This document shows positions 7,542-15,230 of a stretch of DNA of 64,000 nt, piece by piece. The notes below the pieces were generated by a model, which did no database searches, was not told the origin of the DNA, and saw only the letters and a list, made by a program, of their open reading frames with translations. The translations under genes and the position numbers were made by a program. Location of the stretch: positions 1 to 64,000 of the IMG/VR virus record IMGVR_UViG_3300032323_003610; one strand, 5' to 3'. How positions within the stretch are numbered: the first letter of the stretch is position 1; each line of letters begins with the position of its first letter. Source of the DNA: a virus.

Positions 7542-8750
7542 TTATCCTCCACTGACCAGATTTCTAAGTTTAGTAGCTGCATCTATTCCATTTGGAGTGG
7601 GGAAGTTCATGCCGCCGCGGCCATTGGGCAACTGACCAATAGATCCTGGCACACCGATTCCGGCTGCAATGCCAAGTCCGGTTACCAGAGCAGGTCCCAG
7701 CGCACCAGATCCTGCCAGTGCTCCAGACAAGAAAGACGATGCTGCTGGCACTAATCCTTGTCCCACTGCACCCAACACATTTTGCAGAGTATTTTGTCCG
7801 GTGGACAAGGACTGTAGATCCTGTTTGCTGCCAATGGGACTGGCTTTTATAGTGCCTTGGATTTCTACTGTATTGGTACTGCCGGGCACGGCAATAGGAC
7901 TAGGTACAGTGTCATAAAATCCAGGATCAGCAAATCCTGTTACCGGATCACTGGGTTGTGCACCGCCAACTGCTCCAGAATAATACTTGACATTTTCATA
8001 ACGTATGCTCATGGTATGTGTCATGATACCACTGCCTTGACTGTAGTCGTAAGTGTCGTGTGCCCATTCTGTGATTAGTGGATTGATCATGGTGTATTGT
8101 GCGTAGGTCTTTTGGCTCATGCCGTACACAGTAATATCATTAAAAAATGGCAATTGACCACTGGCCGGGCCTGTCAGTATGGAACTGGCTAAACTTTGCA
8201 GTGAGGGGTTAGCATAGCCTTGGCCGTTGAGTCCCCATTTTTGCACAGGTCTACTGGCACTGTAAATGTCATTGCTGCCGTAACTGAATCCACTTAGAGC
8301 CGAGCTTATGTCGCCCAGAGTGCCTGACTGATTAGGAGTGTTTCCGTACTTGTAGACCGGATCACTGTAGTAGTATTGATAGTACTGGTACCACATGTTA
8401 CGAACCAGATCGCTGTGATCGTCATTGAACACTATCTGTGCTGGATTGTAATTGATTTTTGTTTGTACCAGACGTTTACGATTGTACTGGTTCATGGTGG
8501 CCACATCAATGGTATAGCCAGGTAATTGTACAGATTTAACTGCAAGACCAATGGTGCTAGACTTGCCGCCTGAGACCAAGTTGGCCACAGCAGGTATATT
8601 TGTGTTTAAATTGAAATAAACATAAAATAAAAATTTGGTACGGGGCGCAAGATCGTAGCCGCCAGCCCGAAAGGTCTTGCTGGCGTGGGTATAATCTCTT
8701 AACCCTTCGCCGGGCGGAAAAGGTTGTAGGGACTCTTGGCCAAAAGCCAT
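7542..8750 (-). CDS. Tail-tube-like virion protein, 402 aa
   Basis: The N-terminal half reads like a second gp19-type tube fold: YDLAPRTKFLFYVYFNLNTN, then AVKSVQLPGYTIDVATMNQY and NRKRLVQTKINYNPAQIVFN, followed by DDHSDLVRNMWYQYYQYYYS, which echoes the tube protein's strand-strand-DD helix order. The C-terminal ~130 residues are Gly, Ala and Pro-rich and probably flexible. Related proteins next to gp19 occur in cyanophages and pelagic myoviruses. It could cap or initiate the tube or form a baseplate-proximal ring. That role is inferred. Confidence 0.65.
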   Translation of the reverse strand: MAFGQESLQPFPPGEGLRDYTHASKTFRAGGYDLAPRTKFLFYVYFNLNTNIPAVANLVSGGKSSTIGLAVKSVQLPGYTIDVATMNQYNRKRLVQTKINYNPAQIVFNDDHSDLVRNMWYQYYQYYYSDPVYKYGNTPNQSGTLGDISSALSGFSYGSNDIYSASRPVQKWGLNGQGYANPSLQSLASSILTGPASGQLPFFNDITVYGMSQKTYAQYTMINPLITEWAHDTYDYSQGSGIMTHTMSIRYENVKYYSGAVGGAQPSDPVTGFADPGFYDTVPSPIAVPGSTNTVEIQGTIKASPIGSKQDLQSLSTGQNTLQNVLGAVGQGLVPAASSFLSGALAGSGALGPALVTGLGIAAGIGVPGSIGQLPNGRGGMNFPTPNGIDAATKLRNLVSGG

Positions 8751-8756
8751 GGATTA

Positions 8757-9380
8757 TTAACCTGTGGCTACGTTGTTGACTGTCAACGGAATTGACGCTC
8801 CAACACCCACATCTGCACCAGTTGTTGTTTGTAATGCATTGTCGTATCTAATGGTCATGGACACTGACATTACACTGTTGTCGCCGTAGTCAGCTGAATT
8901 ATAGTTGACTCCCTGCAGATAGCAACCTTGTATGGTCCAGGTTTCAAGAGCAATAGGAACATTAACGCCGTTGCCGCCGTCCAACACTTCAAATACCGTG
9001 ACAAATTTATAATCAATACCACTTGCAGCACTGCTTTGCTCCAAGAAGTCCAGTTGTTTCTGCAGTTGTTCGCCAACCAAACGACTCACATTGCCTGCGG
9101 CGTCGTCGCGCAGTTCGCAGGTGATGTCGGTCCACTCGTGTTTGCCAGCCAGACGTATAGTGCTGTTGTAGATAGGCAGGTCAATGTTGGCAAAAGTCAC
9201 ATTAGGACGAGAGAAATTCATGACCTGTTTGGTCAATTCTGTTGTGGGTTGTGATACGCCCAGACCTAAAAAAGTAACGCGAAAGCGATACTTGAGTTTT
9301 GGCATCAGCAGACCCTGAGCCGAGTTGCTTTGATCGCTGGCCAACGGTACGGTCAGTTTGGTTAGTGATGCTGTTGCCAT
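8757..9380 (-). CDS. 19: Tail tube protein gp19
   Basis: A 207-residue protein, slightly longer than T4 gp19 (163 aa). Diagnostic stretches are MPKLKYRFRVTFLGLG, MNFSRPNVTFANIDLPIYNS and the GKHEWTDITCELRDD turn, ending with MSVSMTIRYDNALQ. Gp19 hexamers stack to form the inner tube through which DNA passes. AGGAGAATAA precedes the ATG, and a late promoter core (ATAAATAA) lies at 9405-9412. It is directly downstream of the sheath gene, the order known from T4. The identification is secure. Confidence 0.92.
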   Translation of the reverse strand: MATASLTKLTVPLASDQSNSAQGLLMPKLKYRFRVTFLGLGVSQPTTELTKQVMNFSRPNVTFANIDLPIYNSTIRLAGKHEWTDITCELRDDAAGNVSRLVGEQLQKQLDFLEQSSAASGIDYKFVTVFEVLDGGNGVNVPIALETWTIQGCYLQGVNYNSADYGDNSVMSVSMTIRYDNALQTTTGADVGVGASIPLTVNNVATG

Positions 9381-9404
9381 TTGTTTATTCTCCTAATATG
9401 CTTT

Positions 9405-9412
9405 TATTTATG
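9405..9412 (-). promoter_or_regulatory. Late promoter of gp19
   Basis: ATAAATAA on the minus strand, with AGGAGAATAA and the ATG at 9380 downstream. It lies between the sheath stop (9456) and the tube start. Confidence 0.6.
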
Positions 9413-9455
9413 GTGTTTGAGTCGGGCAAAATTCTAGTGATTTGCCCGACATCAA

Positions 9456-12400
9456 TTACGCAGACTGCTGAGCTGCAATAGTTCCTGTGTTTTGAATACG
9501 CATTGGTATGTAGATAAATTCTACAGCCTTGACTGGTTCAATTGCAATATCCACATACAACTCGTTGGCATCAATTGTTGCAGGAGTATTGTTTGTTAGA
9601 TCGCAAACCACCAGATAATCATACAGACCGCGCTTGTTGACCAGGTCAACCATGAGACTTGTTATCTGATTAGTAATCGCGGCTCTGGTAATGGTGTCGT
9701 TGGGTTCAAACAGGTATTGATTACCAATAATCTCCAGACGTCCACGGATGAATGCTACCAAACGTGCCACGTTGATACGGTCTAACGCTGTAGCTGTGCC
9801 TTGTAGAGTATGGTTACCAAAATTGGTAATACCCGTGCCAGGTATGAATGTAATTGGATTTACATTGTTGCTGTACAACACATCACGTAGACCTTGATTT
9901 ACTCCCAAGGGTGCAAACTCTCCGGTAGCAGCATCAAGATAACCAATCTGCAAGGCATTGTCCACTACTCCGCGGCGCAGTCCAGCAGGTGCAAACCAAG
10001 GATATGCCACGCTGTCACTACGAATAATTGTACGCAACATCATGTGACTTGGTGCGGTCACAACCACGTTGCCGGTCAGATCAGTTGTGGTACAGCTTGG
10101 GTAAAATGCAGCAGCATATGAATCACCGCCAGATAAATTTCCGTCACCGGTGGCCAGTCCAAGACCATTGTTGTTGGTTGACCATGTGACCACTTCGTCT
10201 GGAGTCAATCGTAACGGTGTGTCCACAATACTAAATGCCGTTTCACCGCGATCGTTATTGAGCACCACCATGTTGGGTGCCAATTCTGGATACTGTGTAC
10301 ACACTATCAAATTAAATTGCGCCTGCTGTTCACGTAACTGTGTGTTGGTATCAATGGCAACTCGTAATGCTTGTACAATCAAGCTGCGTTGGGCCTGACG
10401 GCCCATATTGGGACTGCCGTCTGCACGGTTAGGGCTGGCTGTGACCCAGGCATTGGTCTGGCTGGGCAATACCAATGGTGCTGGATAGTCCTGACTATTA
10501 AAATAGTTGACCTGGAATGATTTAACATTAAATCCACTACGGCGTGTGTTGAACAACAAGATACCTTCAGGATACAGATCAGGATTGGGTGCATCAAGAT
10601 CCAGATAGTTGCTGGTGATCAATGGTGTTGAACCTGAGGCAATCGGTGGAATTGGATCTGTGATGGGATTCGTTGTGCCGTTAGGAGCCCAACGTGCATC
10701 GGCAAAAAGTACTCCATTGATCGTGGTCTGATCGGAGTTGTTTATGATAACCCACTGATCTTCGCCATTGACCGGTTGCCAACGACTGATTACCGGATAG
10801 TTTTCCAGGTCGGCGGTATTGATCCACAAGTCGCCGTAGGCCAGTGGACTTTCTGCTGAATCGGTCTGCGTGACCGGTGCTGTGGCACTGAATATTGGTC
10901 CAGAAGCATTGGTCAAACTCAGATCAAATCCACGAACATCATTGTCGACGTTTTGATACCCAACCCAGTTACCGTTGTTTTGTATCATGATGTCGGCAGT
11001 AGTTGCATCGCTGTAGTACCACAGAGTGCCGTCAGCCGGATCAATGTTTGGTGCACTGGCAGATGCTGTATAAACAAAAGTTGGGCTACCAACCCAGTTG
11101 CTGAGCGTGAGGCCTGTGCCGTCAACATCAGTCTGAGTAATTCCGGTTACTGCTGTAGTAAACCCAGCATCCACAATTGGAGTATTGGTGCCGTCTACTA
11201 GATAAATGTCACCACCGGTGGCATGTGTGAAGAAAATTGCGCCGGCAGCATTTACACTAGCACTGACATTGTCAACTCCGGCAGCACTGACAGCTGCTAC
11301 AAAGTCAGCTGCTGTAGTACCGTTAATAGTCACAGTTACTGGAGCCGCTACCACAGTTGACTCAGGCTGTGTGGCAGCCAATGTAAATGTGGATGCATTG
11401 ACAAAGGTAGGATTTTCAACAGCACCAGTAATTACCGTGGCGCCAGGAGACAATCTTTCAAGAATCAACGCACCAGATGTGGCGTTGTTATAGGGATCGA
11501 TCTGAGCGTATGTGGTACCAGCTGGAATTGATTGACCGCCCGAAGTTGGATCCAGTGCATAGAGTGCGGCAGCATTGTTGGCATAAACTGGACAACTTTG
11601 CAATACAAACACACCCAGGGTAGTGTCATAACGTTTGACCTGAATCTGCATGCCTTGATTTACACTGTTGGTCTGTTGAAAAACACTGCCGGTGGGTTCT
11701 GGTTGTACATCTGTGGACCGCCATCTTGGTGCACTGAAGTTTGGACCAGCAAAATAAGCAGGAGCTGCATATTCGCCTGCATCAATATCCAACGTGGCCA
11801 ACGGAGTGCCGCTGACGTTGTTGATGGCAATAACGCCTGTGCCTTCAGTGCTGCCGTCATTGGTTGCTGTGCTGTCTGCGTACAGTGTTAATTTTCCACC
11901 AATGTTGGCAGCATAAACTCCACTGGCATTTAAGGCAGCATTGATGTCTGTGACCAAACGAGTCACGGTATTGTTGGGACTGGCTTGAACTGTGATTGTA
12001 ACATCATTGATGGCAAAACTGTTGCCCACTGTCAAACTAGTAGGAGCAAGACCTCCCTGGATTGTGGGCCAAGCAGTTTTCCATTCGTCGCTACCAATCA
12101 ACACCCAGGTGTTGTATAAATCTTGGGCACTGGCACCGTCTTGTATCCATCCAGGTGCTTGATTAACACCGTTAACTGTGGTGGGACCTCCACGCTTGTA
12201 GTAGGTTGGGTTGTACACGTTGGTAGCTGTGACTGCATAGTCACCAATACTGCCAAAACTGGGCAAGGGTACTGTGCTGCCTGTTTCTAAAAACACTGTG
12301 TCAACAATTACACTGGGTGTTTTTCTTGTGAATGCAGAAGTGGATTGATTCCACTCGGTTAGACCCCAGGTAGTGTTGGTAGTGTCTAGCCAGAAAGTGC

Positions 12401-12797
12401 CGTTGTTTGGTGCGCCGACTGGGCGAGACAGGCTGGCTGTAAGAGCAGCCAGATCAATGTTGGCACGTTGCACATATGCTATGTTGGTAACGCCCAGGGC
12501 AGAATAAGCAGCTAACAAGCCGTATTCGTTCAGTTCATATCCGTTGATTGGAGTACCAGCTGTGGTGTTGTAGAAAAACGGCACACCAAACGTGCTTAAC
12601 AAATCTCGCTGACTGGTCATTAGATACAGTTTGTTAGCATTGGCAGCCAAGGTTCCTGGAGCAATACCAGTGCCTGCGCCAGAGATCTTGTTTTCTGCAG
12701 TGACCAACAGAATATATGGTGTTGAACTGGCAGCACCGGGTGTGTAATTACTTTGATCAATTACACTGACTTGTACACCTGGGGATAGTAAGGCCAT
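9456..12797 (-). CDS. 18: Tail sheath protein gp18, unusually long
   Basis: The N-terminus (MALLSPGVQVSVIDQSNYTP, then SSTPYILLVTAENK) and the C-terminal ~280 residues (PWFAPAGLRRGVVDNALQIG, INVARLVAFIRGRLEIIGNQ, FEPNDTITRAAITNQI, ending EFIYIPMRIQNTG) are classic contractile-sheath sequence. Gp18 wraps the tube and contracts on infection. At 1113 residues it is far longer than T4 gp18 (659). The excess is a Thr, Val, Asn and Gly-rich region between about residues 130 and 800, with repeated beta-style segments, likely extra domains exposed on the tail surface. A late promoter core is at 12823-12831. Confidence 0.93.
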   Translation of the reverse strand: MALLSPGVQVSVIDQSNYTPGAASSTPYILLVTAENKISGAGTGIAPGTLAANANKLYLMTSQRDLLSTFGVPFFYNTTAGTPINGYELNEYGLLAAYSALGVTNIAYVQRANIDLAALTASLSRPVGAPNNGTFWLDTTNTTWGLTEWNQSTSAFTRKTPSVIVDTVFLETGSTVPLPSFGSIGDYAVTATNVYNPTYYKRGGPTTVNGVNQAPGWIQDGASAQDLYNTWVLIGSDEWKTAWPTIQGGLAPTSLTVGNSFAINDVTITVQASPNNTVTRLVTDINAALNASGVYAANIGGKLTLYADSTATNDGSTEGTGVIAINNVSGTPLATLDIDAGEYAAPAYFAGPNFSAPRWRSTDVQPEPTGSVFQQTNSVNQGMQIQVKRYDTTLGVFVLQSCPVYANNAAALYALDPTSGGQSIPAGTTYAQIDPYNNATSGALILERLSPGATVITGAVENPTFVNASTFTLAATQPESTVVAAPVTVTINGTTAADFVAAVSAAGVDNVSASVNAAGAIFFTHATGGDIYLVDGTNTPIVDAGFTTAVTGITQTDVDGTGLTLSNWVGSPTFVYTASASAPNIDPADGTLWYYSDATTADIMIQNNGNWVGYQNVDNDVRGFDLSLTNASGPIFSATAPVTQTDSAESPLAYGDLWINTADLENYPVISRWQPVNGEDQWVIINNSDQTTINGVLFADARWAPNGTTNPITDPIPPIASGSTPLITSNYLDLDAPNPDLYPEGILLFNTRRSGFNVKSFQVNYFNSQDYPAPLVLPSQTNAWVTASPNRADGSPNMGRQAQRSLIVQALRVAIDTNTQLREQQAQFNLIVCTQYPELAPNMVVLNNDRGETAFSIVDTPLRLTPDEVVTWSTNNNGLGLATGDGNLSGGDSYAAAFYPSCTTTDLTGNVVVTAPSHMMLRTIIRSDSVAYPWFAPAGLRRGVVDNALQIGYLDAATGEFAPLGVNQGLRDVLYSNNVNPITFIPGTGITNFGNHTLQGTATALDRINVARLVAFIRGRLEIIGNQYLFEPNDTITRAAITNQITSLMVDLVNKRGLYDYLVVCDLTNNTPATIDANELYVDIAIEPVKAVEFIYIPMRIQNTGTIAAQQSA

Positions 12798-12822
12798 CGC
12801 TAATTCCTTTTTATTAATTAAA

Positions 12823-12831
12823 GATATTTAT
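12823..12831 (-). promoter_or_regulatory. Late promoter of gp18
   Basis: GATAAATATC on the minus strand, followed by AAAAAGGAA and the ATG at 12797. The strongest match in the region to the T4 late consensus. Confidence 0.65.
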
Positions 12832-12861
12832 CGGTTATTGAAAAAAGAACGAGGTTACAGC

Positions 12862-12877
12862 AACCTATATATAGGTT
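12862..12877. promoter_or_regulatory. Perfect 16-bp palindrome between divergent genes
   Basis: AACCTATATATAGGTT is identical to its reverse complement. It lies between the gp18 promoter (minus) and the late promoter of the HNH gene (plus), nine bases from the latter. It could be an operator for a dimeric regulator or a cruciform. Function unknown. Confidence 0.4.
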
Positions 12878-12885
12878 CGTAATCA

Positions 12886-12893
12886 ATAAATAC
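12886..12893 (+). promoter_or_regulatory. Late promoter of the HNH gene, leaderless geometry
   Basis: ATAAATAC, then CTGGT and the ATG at 12898: five bases between the core and the start codon. If the real start is the ATG at 12910 the leader would be about twelve bases. Confidence 0.58.
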
Positions 12894-12897
12894 TGGT

Positions 12898-13245
12898 ATG
12901 ATTAGGCCAATGTGTCCAGAATGCCAACAACGCAACAGAGCAGTTGCGTATCACAAGTATGAACGTGTGTATTATCGTAGCCGATGTATACAATGCTTAA
13001 ACAAAGCAAAGAAAATGCGTAGTCCAAAACCTCGTTGGCAGTTGTCTGGTTATAAGAAAAAAACCACATGCGACCGCTGTGGTTTTAGAGCAAAGTACAG
13101 TGCTCAATTACTGGTGTATCATGCGGACGGTAGTCTCAACAACAACAGTTTGAGAAATTTAAAAACTGTTTGTCAGAATTGTGTAGTGGAAATTGCTAAG
13201 ACTGATCAGACTTGGCGGCCCGGAGATTTAGAACCAGATTATTGA
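12898..13245 (+). CDS. HNH-like / zinc-ribbon protein
   Basis: A 115-residue basic protein with four C-x-x-C pairs: CPEC near 6, CIQC near 36, CDRCGF near 59 and CQNC near 92. The segment VYHADGSLNNNSLRNLKTVC has the H-x-DG-x-x-x-N-x-x-x-NL-x-x-x-C layout of HNH endonucleases. Small HNH/zinc proteins like this are common near structural genes in T4-like marine phages and may be homing nucleases or packaging helpers. The late promoter core TAAATA ends five bases before the ATG, implying a leaderless transcript. An internal ATG at 12910 is an alternative start. It overlaps the dNMP kinase gene tail-to-tail by 50 bases. Confidence 0.7.
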   Translation: MIRPMCPECQQRNRAVAYHKYERVYYRSRCIQCLNKAKKMRSPKPRWQLSGYKKKTTCDRCGFRAKYSAQLLVYHADGSLNNNSLRNLKTVCQNCVVEIAKTDQTWRPGDLEPDY

Positions 13246-13858
13246 TCTGACGATACAGTTGATCCATGCCGTCGGCATTGTTATCAATTACTGCGTCAAA
13301 ATCGGTGCCAATCCAAGCAGTTTCACTGGCATGAACTTTGTATTTGGCCAATTGATCTTTGCTCAATGACCAGGTGATGTTTGCGGGCCCTGCGTTTACA
13401 GATTCAGCCAGTGGGTACCATTCGGGCTCTGGGCCTCGAACTACTCTAATAACCAGTCCGCCGGCTCTTTTAATAGCATCAATTTCGTTGGGGAATCTAC
13501 AGTCGCTGATCACTGTGTCGTCTTTACTTTTGCGTATTTTGTTCTCTAAACTGGCAATCCAGGTATTGTCGTGGAACCCTTTACGCACAACTTCTGTGCC
13601 CCAGTATTGCAACACCCAACGTGGCGTCAGATTGGGCATGTTCAAGCGTTCTGCCCACCATGGATCCACTTGCTCACGCCATTCTCTACTCTGGCGAGTT
13701 CGCCCTTCCAACAGTTCACGATCCCATCCAAACACTGCGGCAACAGAATCCTTGAGAGTGCTGGCAAAACTTTCTCGTCGGAACTGATGTATATTCTGTA
13801 GATAATCTGCAATAGTGTCTTTGCCAGAACCAATTAGTCCGCATACTCCAATAATCAT
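13196..13858 (-). CDS. 1: Deoxynucleoside monophosphate kinase (T4 gp1-like)
   Basis: A 220-residue P-loop kinase. The start at 13858 (MIIGVCGLIGSGKDTIADYL) puts the Walker A motif GLIGSGKDT at residues 7-15. Further family features are SFASTLKDSVAAVFGWDREL, LQYWGTEVVRKGF and the acidic VISDCRFPNEIDAIK. It phosphorylates dNMPs to dNDPs for phage DNA synthesis. An AAAGGA site precedes the ATG, and the start overlaps the exonuclease stop by four bases (ATGA), so the two are translationally coupled. An upstream extension of 21 residues is possible but lacks family character. Confidence 0.85.
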   Translation of the reverse strand: MIIGVCGLIGSGKDTIADYLQNIHQFRRESFASTLKDSVAAVFGWDRELLEGRTRQSREWREQVDPWWAERLNMPNLTPRWVLQYWGTEVVRKGFHDNTWIASLENKIRKSKDDTVISDCRFPNEIDAIKRAGGLVIRVVRGPEPEWYPLAESVNAGPANITWSLSKDQLAKYKVHASETAWIGTDFDAVIDNNADGMDQLYRQINNLVLNLRAAKSDQS

Positions 13859-14379
13859 CGCATTTCCTTTACGTTCAAGTGTCGGAGTGTGGCCTGCAAC
13901 ATGTCGATCTGTCTGCGACAATCTTCTAGTGCATGATGGCTAGTGGGTGGTTTGGGTAGGCCTGGCCATAGGCTGTAAACGGTTCTTGCATCACGTACAT
14001 TGTAAAACTGCCAAGGCAAGCTCTTGTTATAACTCTTGTAGGCATGCTCCAAGATGTTCATGTCGTATGTGGGTCCATTGGCGAAAATAAACTTGTGTTG
14101 CCAGGCCAGCTTGTATAAACCATCCAGGGCCTGGTCGAGATCTATACGACCTTCTTCCATGAATGCTTCGGCCTGTGCTTCAGGTTGGGTGGCCCACCAA
14201 TCTATGGTGTCCTGTTGTATGGTACGATTGGCTTGACTTTCCAAAGTGACGCGGGCATAATAACAACGATCATAATAACCAGTGCCAAACGGATCAAAGC
14301 TCTGGGCTGCAATGGTCAAGATAGTAGCATCAGGGCCAGTGCCCAGACCTTCTATGTCGATCATTAGTGATGTGCTCAT
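13855..14379 (-). CDS. DEDD-type 3'-5' exonuclease (DexA-like)
   Basis: A 174-residue protein with the DEDDh pattern: Exo I at MIDIEGLGTGPDATILT (D8, E10), Exo II at GPTYDMNILEHAYKSY, and Exo III at HHALEDCRRQIDML. IDWWATQPEAQ matches the WW-x-x-Q feature of T4 DexA-like enzymes. It would degrade DNA or RNA from the 3' end, perhaps host nucleic acid. A TATAAT hexamer at 14386-14391 sits six bases before the ATG, suggesting a leaderless early transcript, and the start codon lies in a perfect 10-bp inverted repeat. Shorter than T4 DexA (227 aa). Confidence 0.82.
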   Translation of the reverse strand: MSTSLMIDIEGLGTGPDATILTIAAQSFDPFGTGYYDRCYYARVTLESQANRTIQQDTIDWWATQPEAQAEAFMEEGRIDLDQALDGLYKLAWQHKFIFANGPTYDMNILEHAYKSYNKSLPWQFYNVRDARTVYSLWPGLPKPPTSHHALEDCRRQIDMLQATLRHLNVKEMR

Positions 14380-14399
14380 GCTATTATTATAATAGCATG
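14377..14399 (-). promoter_or_regulatory. TATAAT element inside a 10-bp inverted repeat at the exonuclease start
   Basis: CATGCTATTA and TAATAGCATG form a perfect stem with loop TTA. The minus strand carries TATAAT at 14391-14386, six bases from the ATG at 14379, which is itself in the stem. A similar GCTATAATAGC element precedes gp46. No good -35 box is visible. Confidence 0.5.
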
Positions 14400-14424
14400 A
14401 TTTTTGGAAAAAGTCTAGTTGCTG

Positions 14425-15195
14425 TTAGCCAATTACCCAGCTCAAGGGCTGGCTACCATCAACATAGTTCTTGAGATCTTCGACCAGCTTGTCCATACTC
14501 ATCTGTGCTTCGCTTTTCATAGCAGCACCGTTTAAGGTTCCACCGCCCTGTGGACCGGCAATTGTACCAAATTTTTCACGGGCTTCGCCAATGATTAATT
14601 TGCAAGTGGCGGTCATGTAGTCACGGAACCATTGTACAATTTGAAAATCACTTAGTAAATTAAATTCAGGTTTAAGATTATAACACCACACCAGAACATT
14701 TTCACCAGTACCTTTAGGATCTCTTATCAGTTGTAGTTTTTTGGTCACAGGGTTGAATGTGTAGTTCATGTAGGCGCCAAACATACGTCCGGCCAGTTCT
14801 ACATATTGGCTATAAAAATCAAATGTGGCCAGACCACCTGCCACGTTGAAATTCATTAGATACACATTTATACTGGCCTGGCTGAACGGATCAAAGTTTG
14901 ACGCAAACGGACCGGTGCTATCACCAAATGTTCTGCGAAAAATCTGTCGCACTGTCTGTACTTCCTGTGGTAAGGTATAGATGTTGACATCTCGTACCAG
15001 TTCCATAAAGATATAGCTTTCTTCATAGGCGTTCTGTGCTCGTTGCCGATACACACCTAGAGTGCGTTGATATGCTGCTTCAAAATGAGCTGCATCCAGT
15101 TCAATATCAACAATGCCATCGCCCAGTTGCAGGCGCACATAATCAATAAGATTTTGTTTTAGGGTGTCTAAGCTGGATTGATTTTCTAAGGCCAT
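14425..15195 (-). CDS. 13: Neck protein gp13-like
   Basis: A 256-residue protein with the gp13 opening pattern: LKQNLIDYVRLQLGDGIVDI, ELDAAHFEAAYQRTLGVYRQ and RDVNIYTLPQEVQTVRQIFR, followed by a region with FNPVTKKLQLIRDPKGTGEN and WFRDYMTATCKLIIGEAREK. T4 gp13 joins gp14 on the filled head and forms the neck that receives the tail. Gp14 is encoded nearby on the other strand. The leader between the late promoter core (15220-15225) and the ATG holds a 7-bp hairpin. Similarity is to the general gp13 type; confidence is moderate to high. Confidence 0.78.
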   Translation of the reverse strand: MALENQSSLDTLKQNLIDYVRLQLGDGIVDIELDAAHFEAAYQRTLGVYRQRAQNAYEESYIFMELVRDVNIYTLPQEVQTVRQIFRRTFGDSTGPFASNFDPFSQASINVYLMNFNVAGGLATFDFYSQYVELAGRMFGAYMNYTFNPVTKKLQLIRDPKGTGENVLVWCYNLKPEFNLLSDFQIVQWFRDYMTATCKLIIGEAREKFGTIAGPQGGGTLNGAAMKSEAQMSMDKLVEDLKNYVDGSQPLSWVIG

Positions 15196-15198
15196 ATA

Positions 15199-15226
15199 TA
15201 GGGGACTCCGTGTCCCCTGTATTTAG
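15199..15226 (-). promoter_or_regulatory. Late promoter and 5' leader hairpin of gp13
   Basis: The late core TAAATA is at 15220-15225 (minus). The short leader then forms AGGGGAC / GTCCCCT (15200-15218) with a five-base loop that exposes GGAG. The ATG follows at 15195. The stem may tune ribosome access. Confidence 0.5.
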
Positions 15227-15230
15227 TAGT

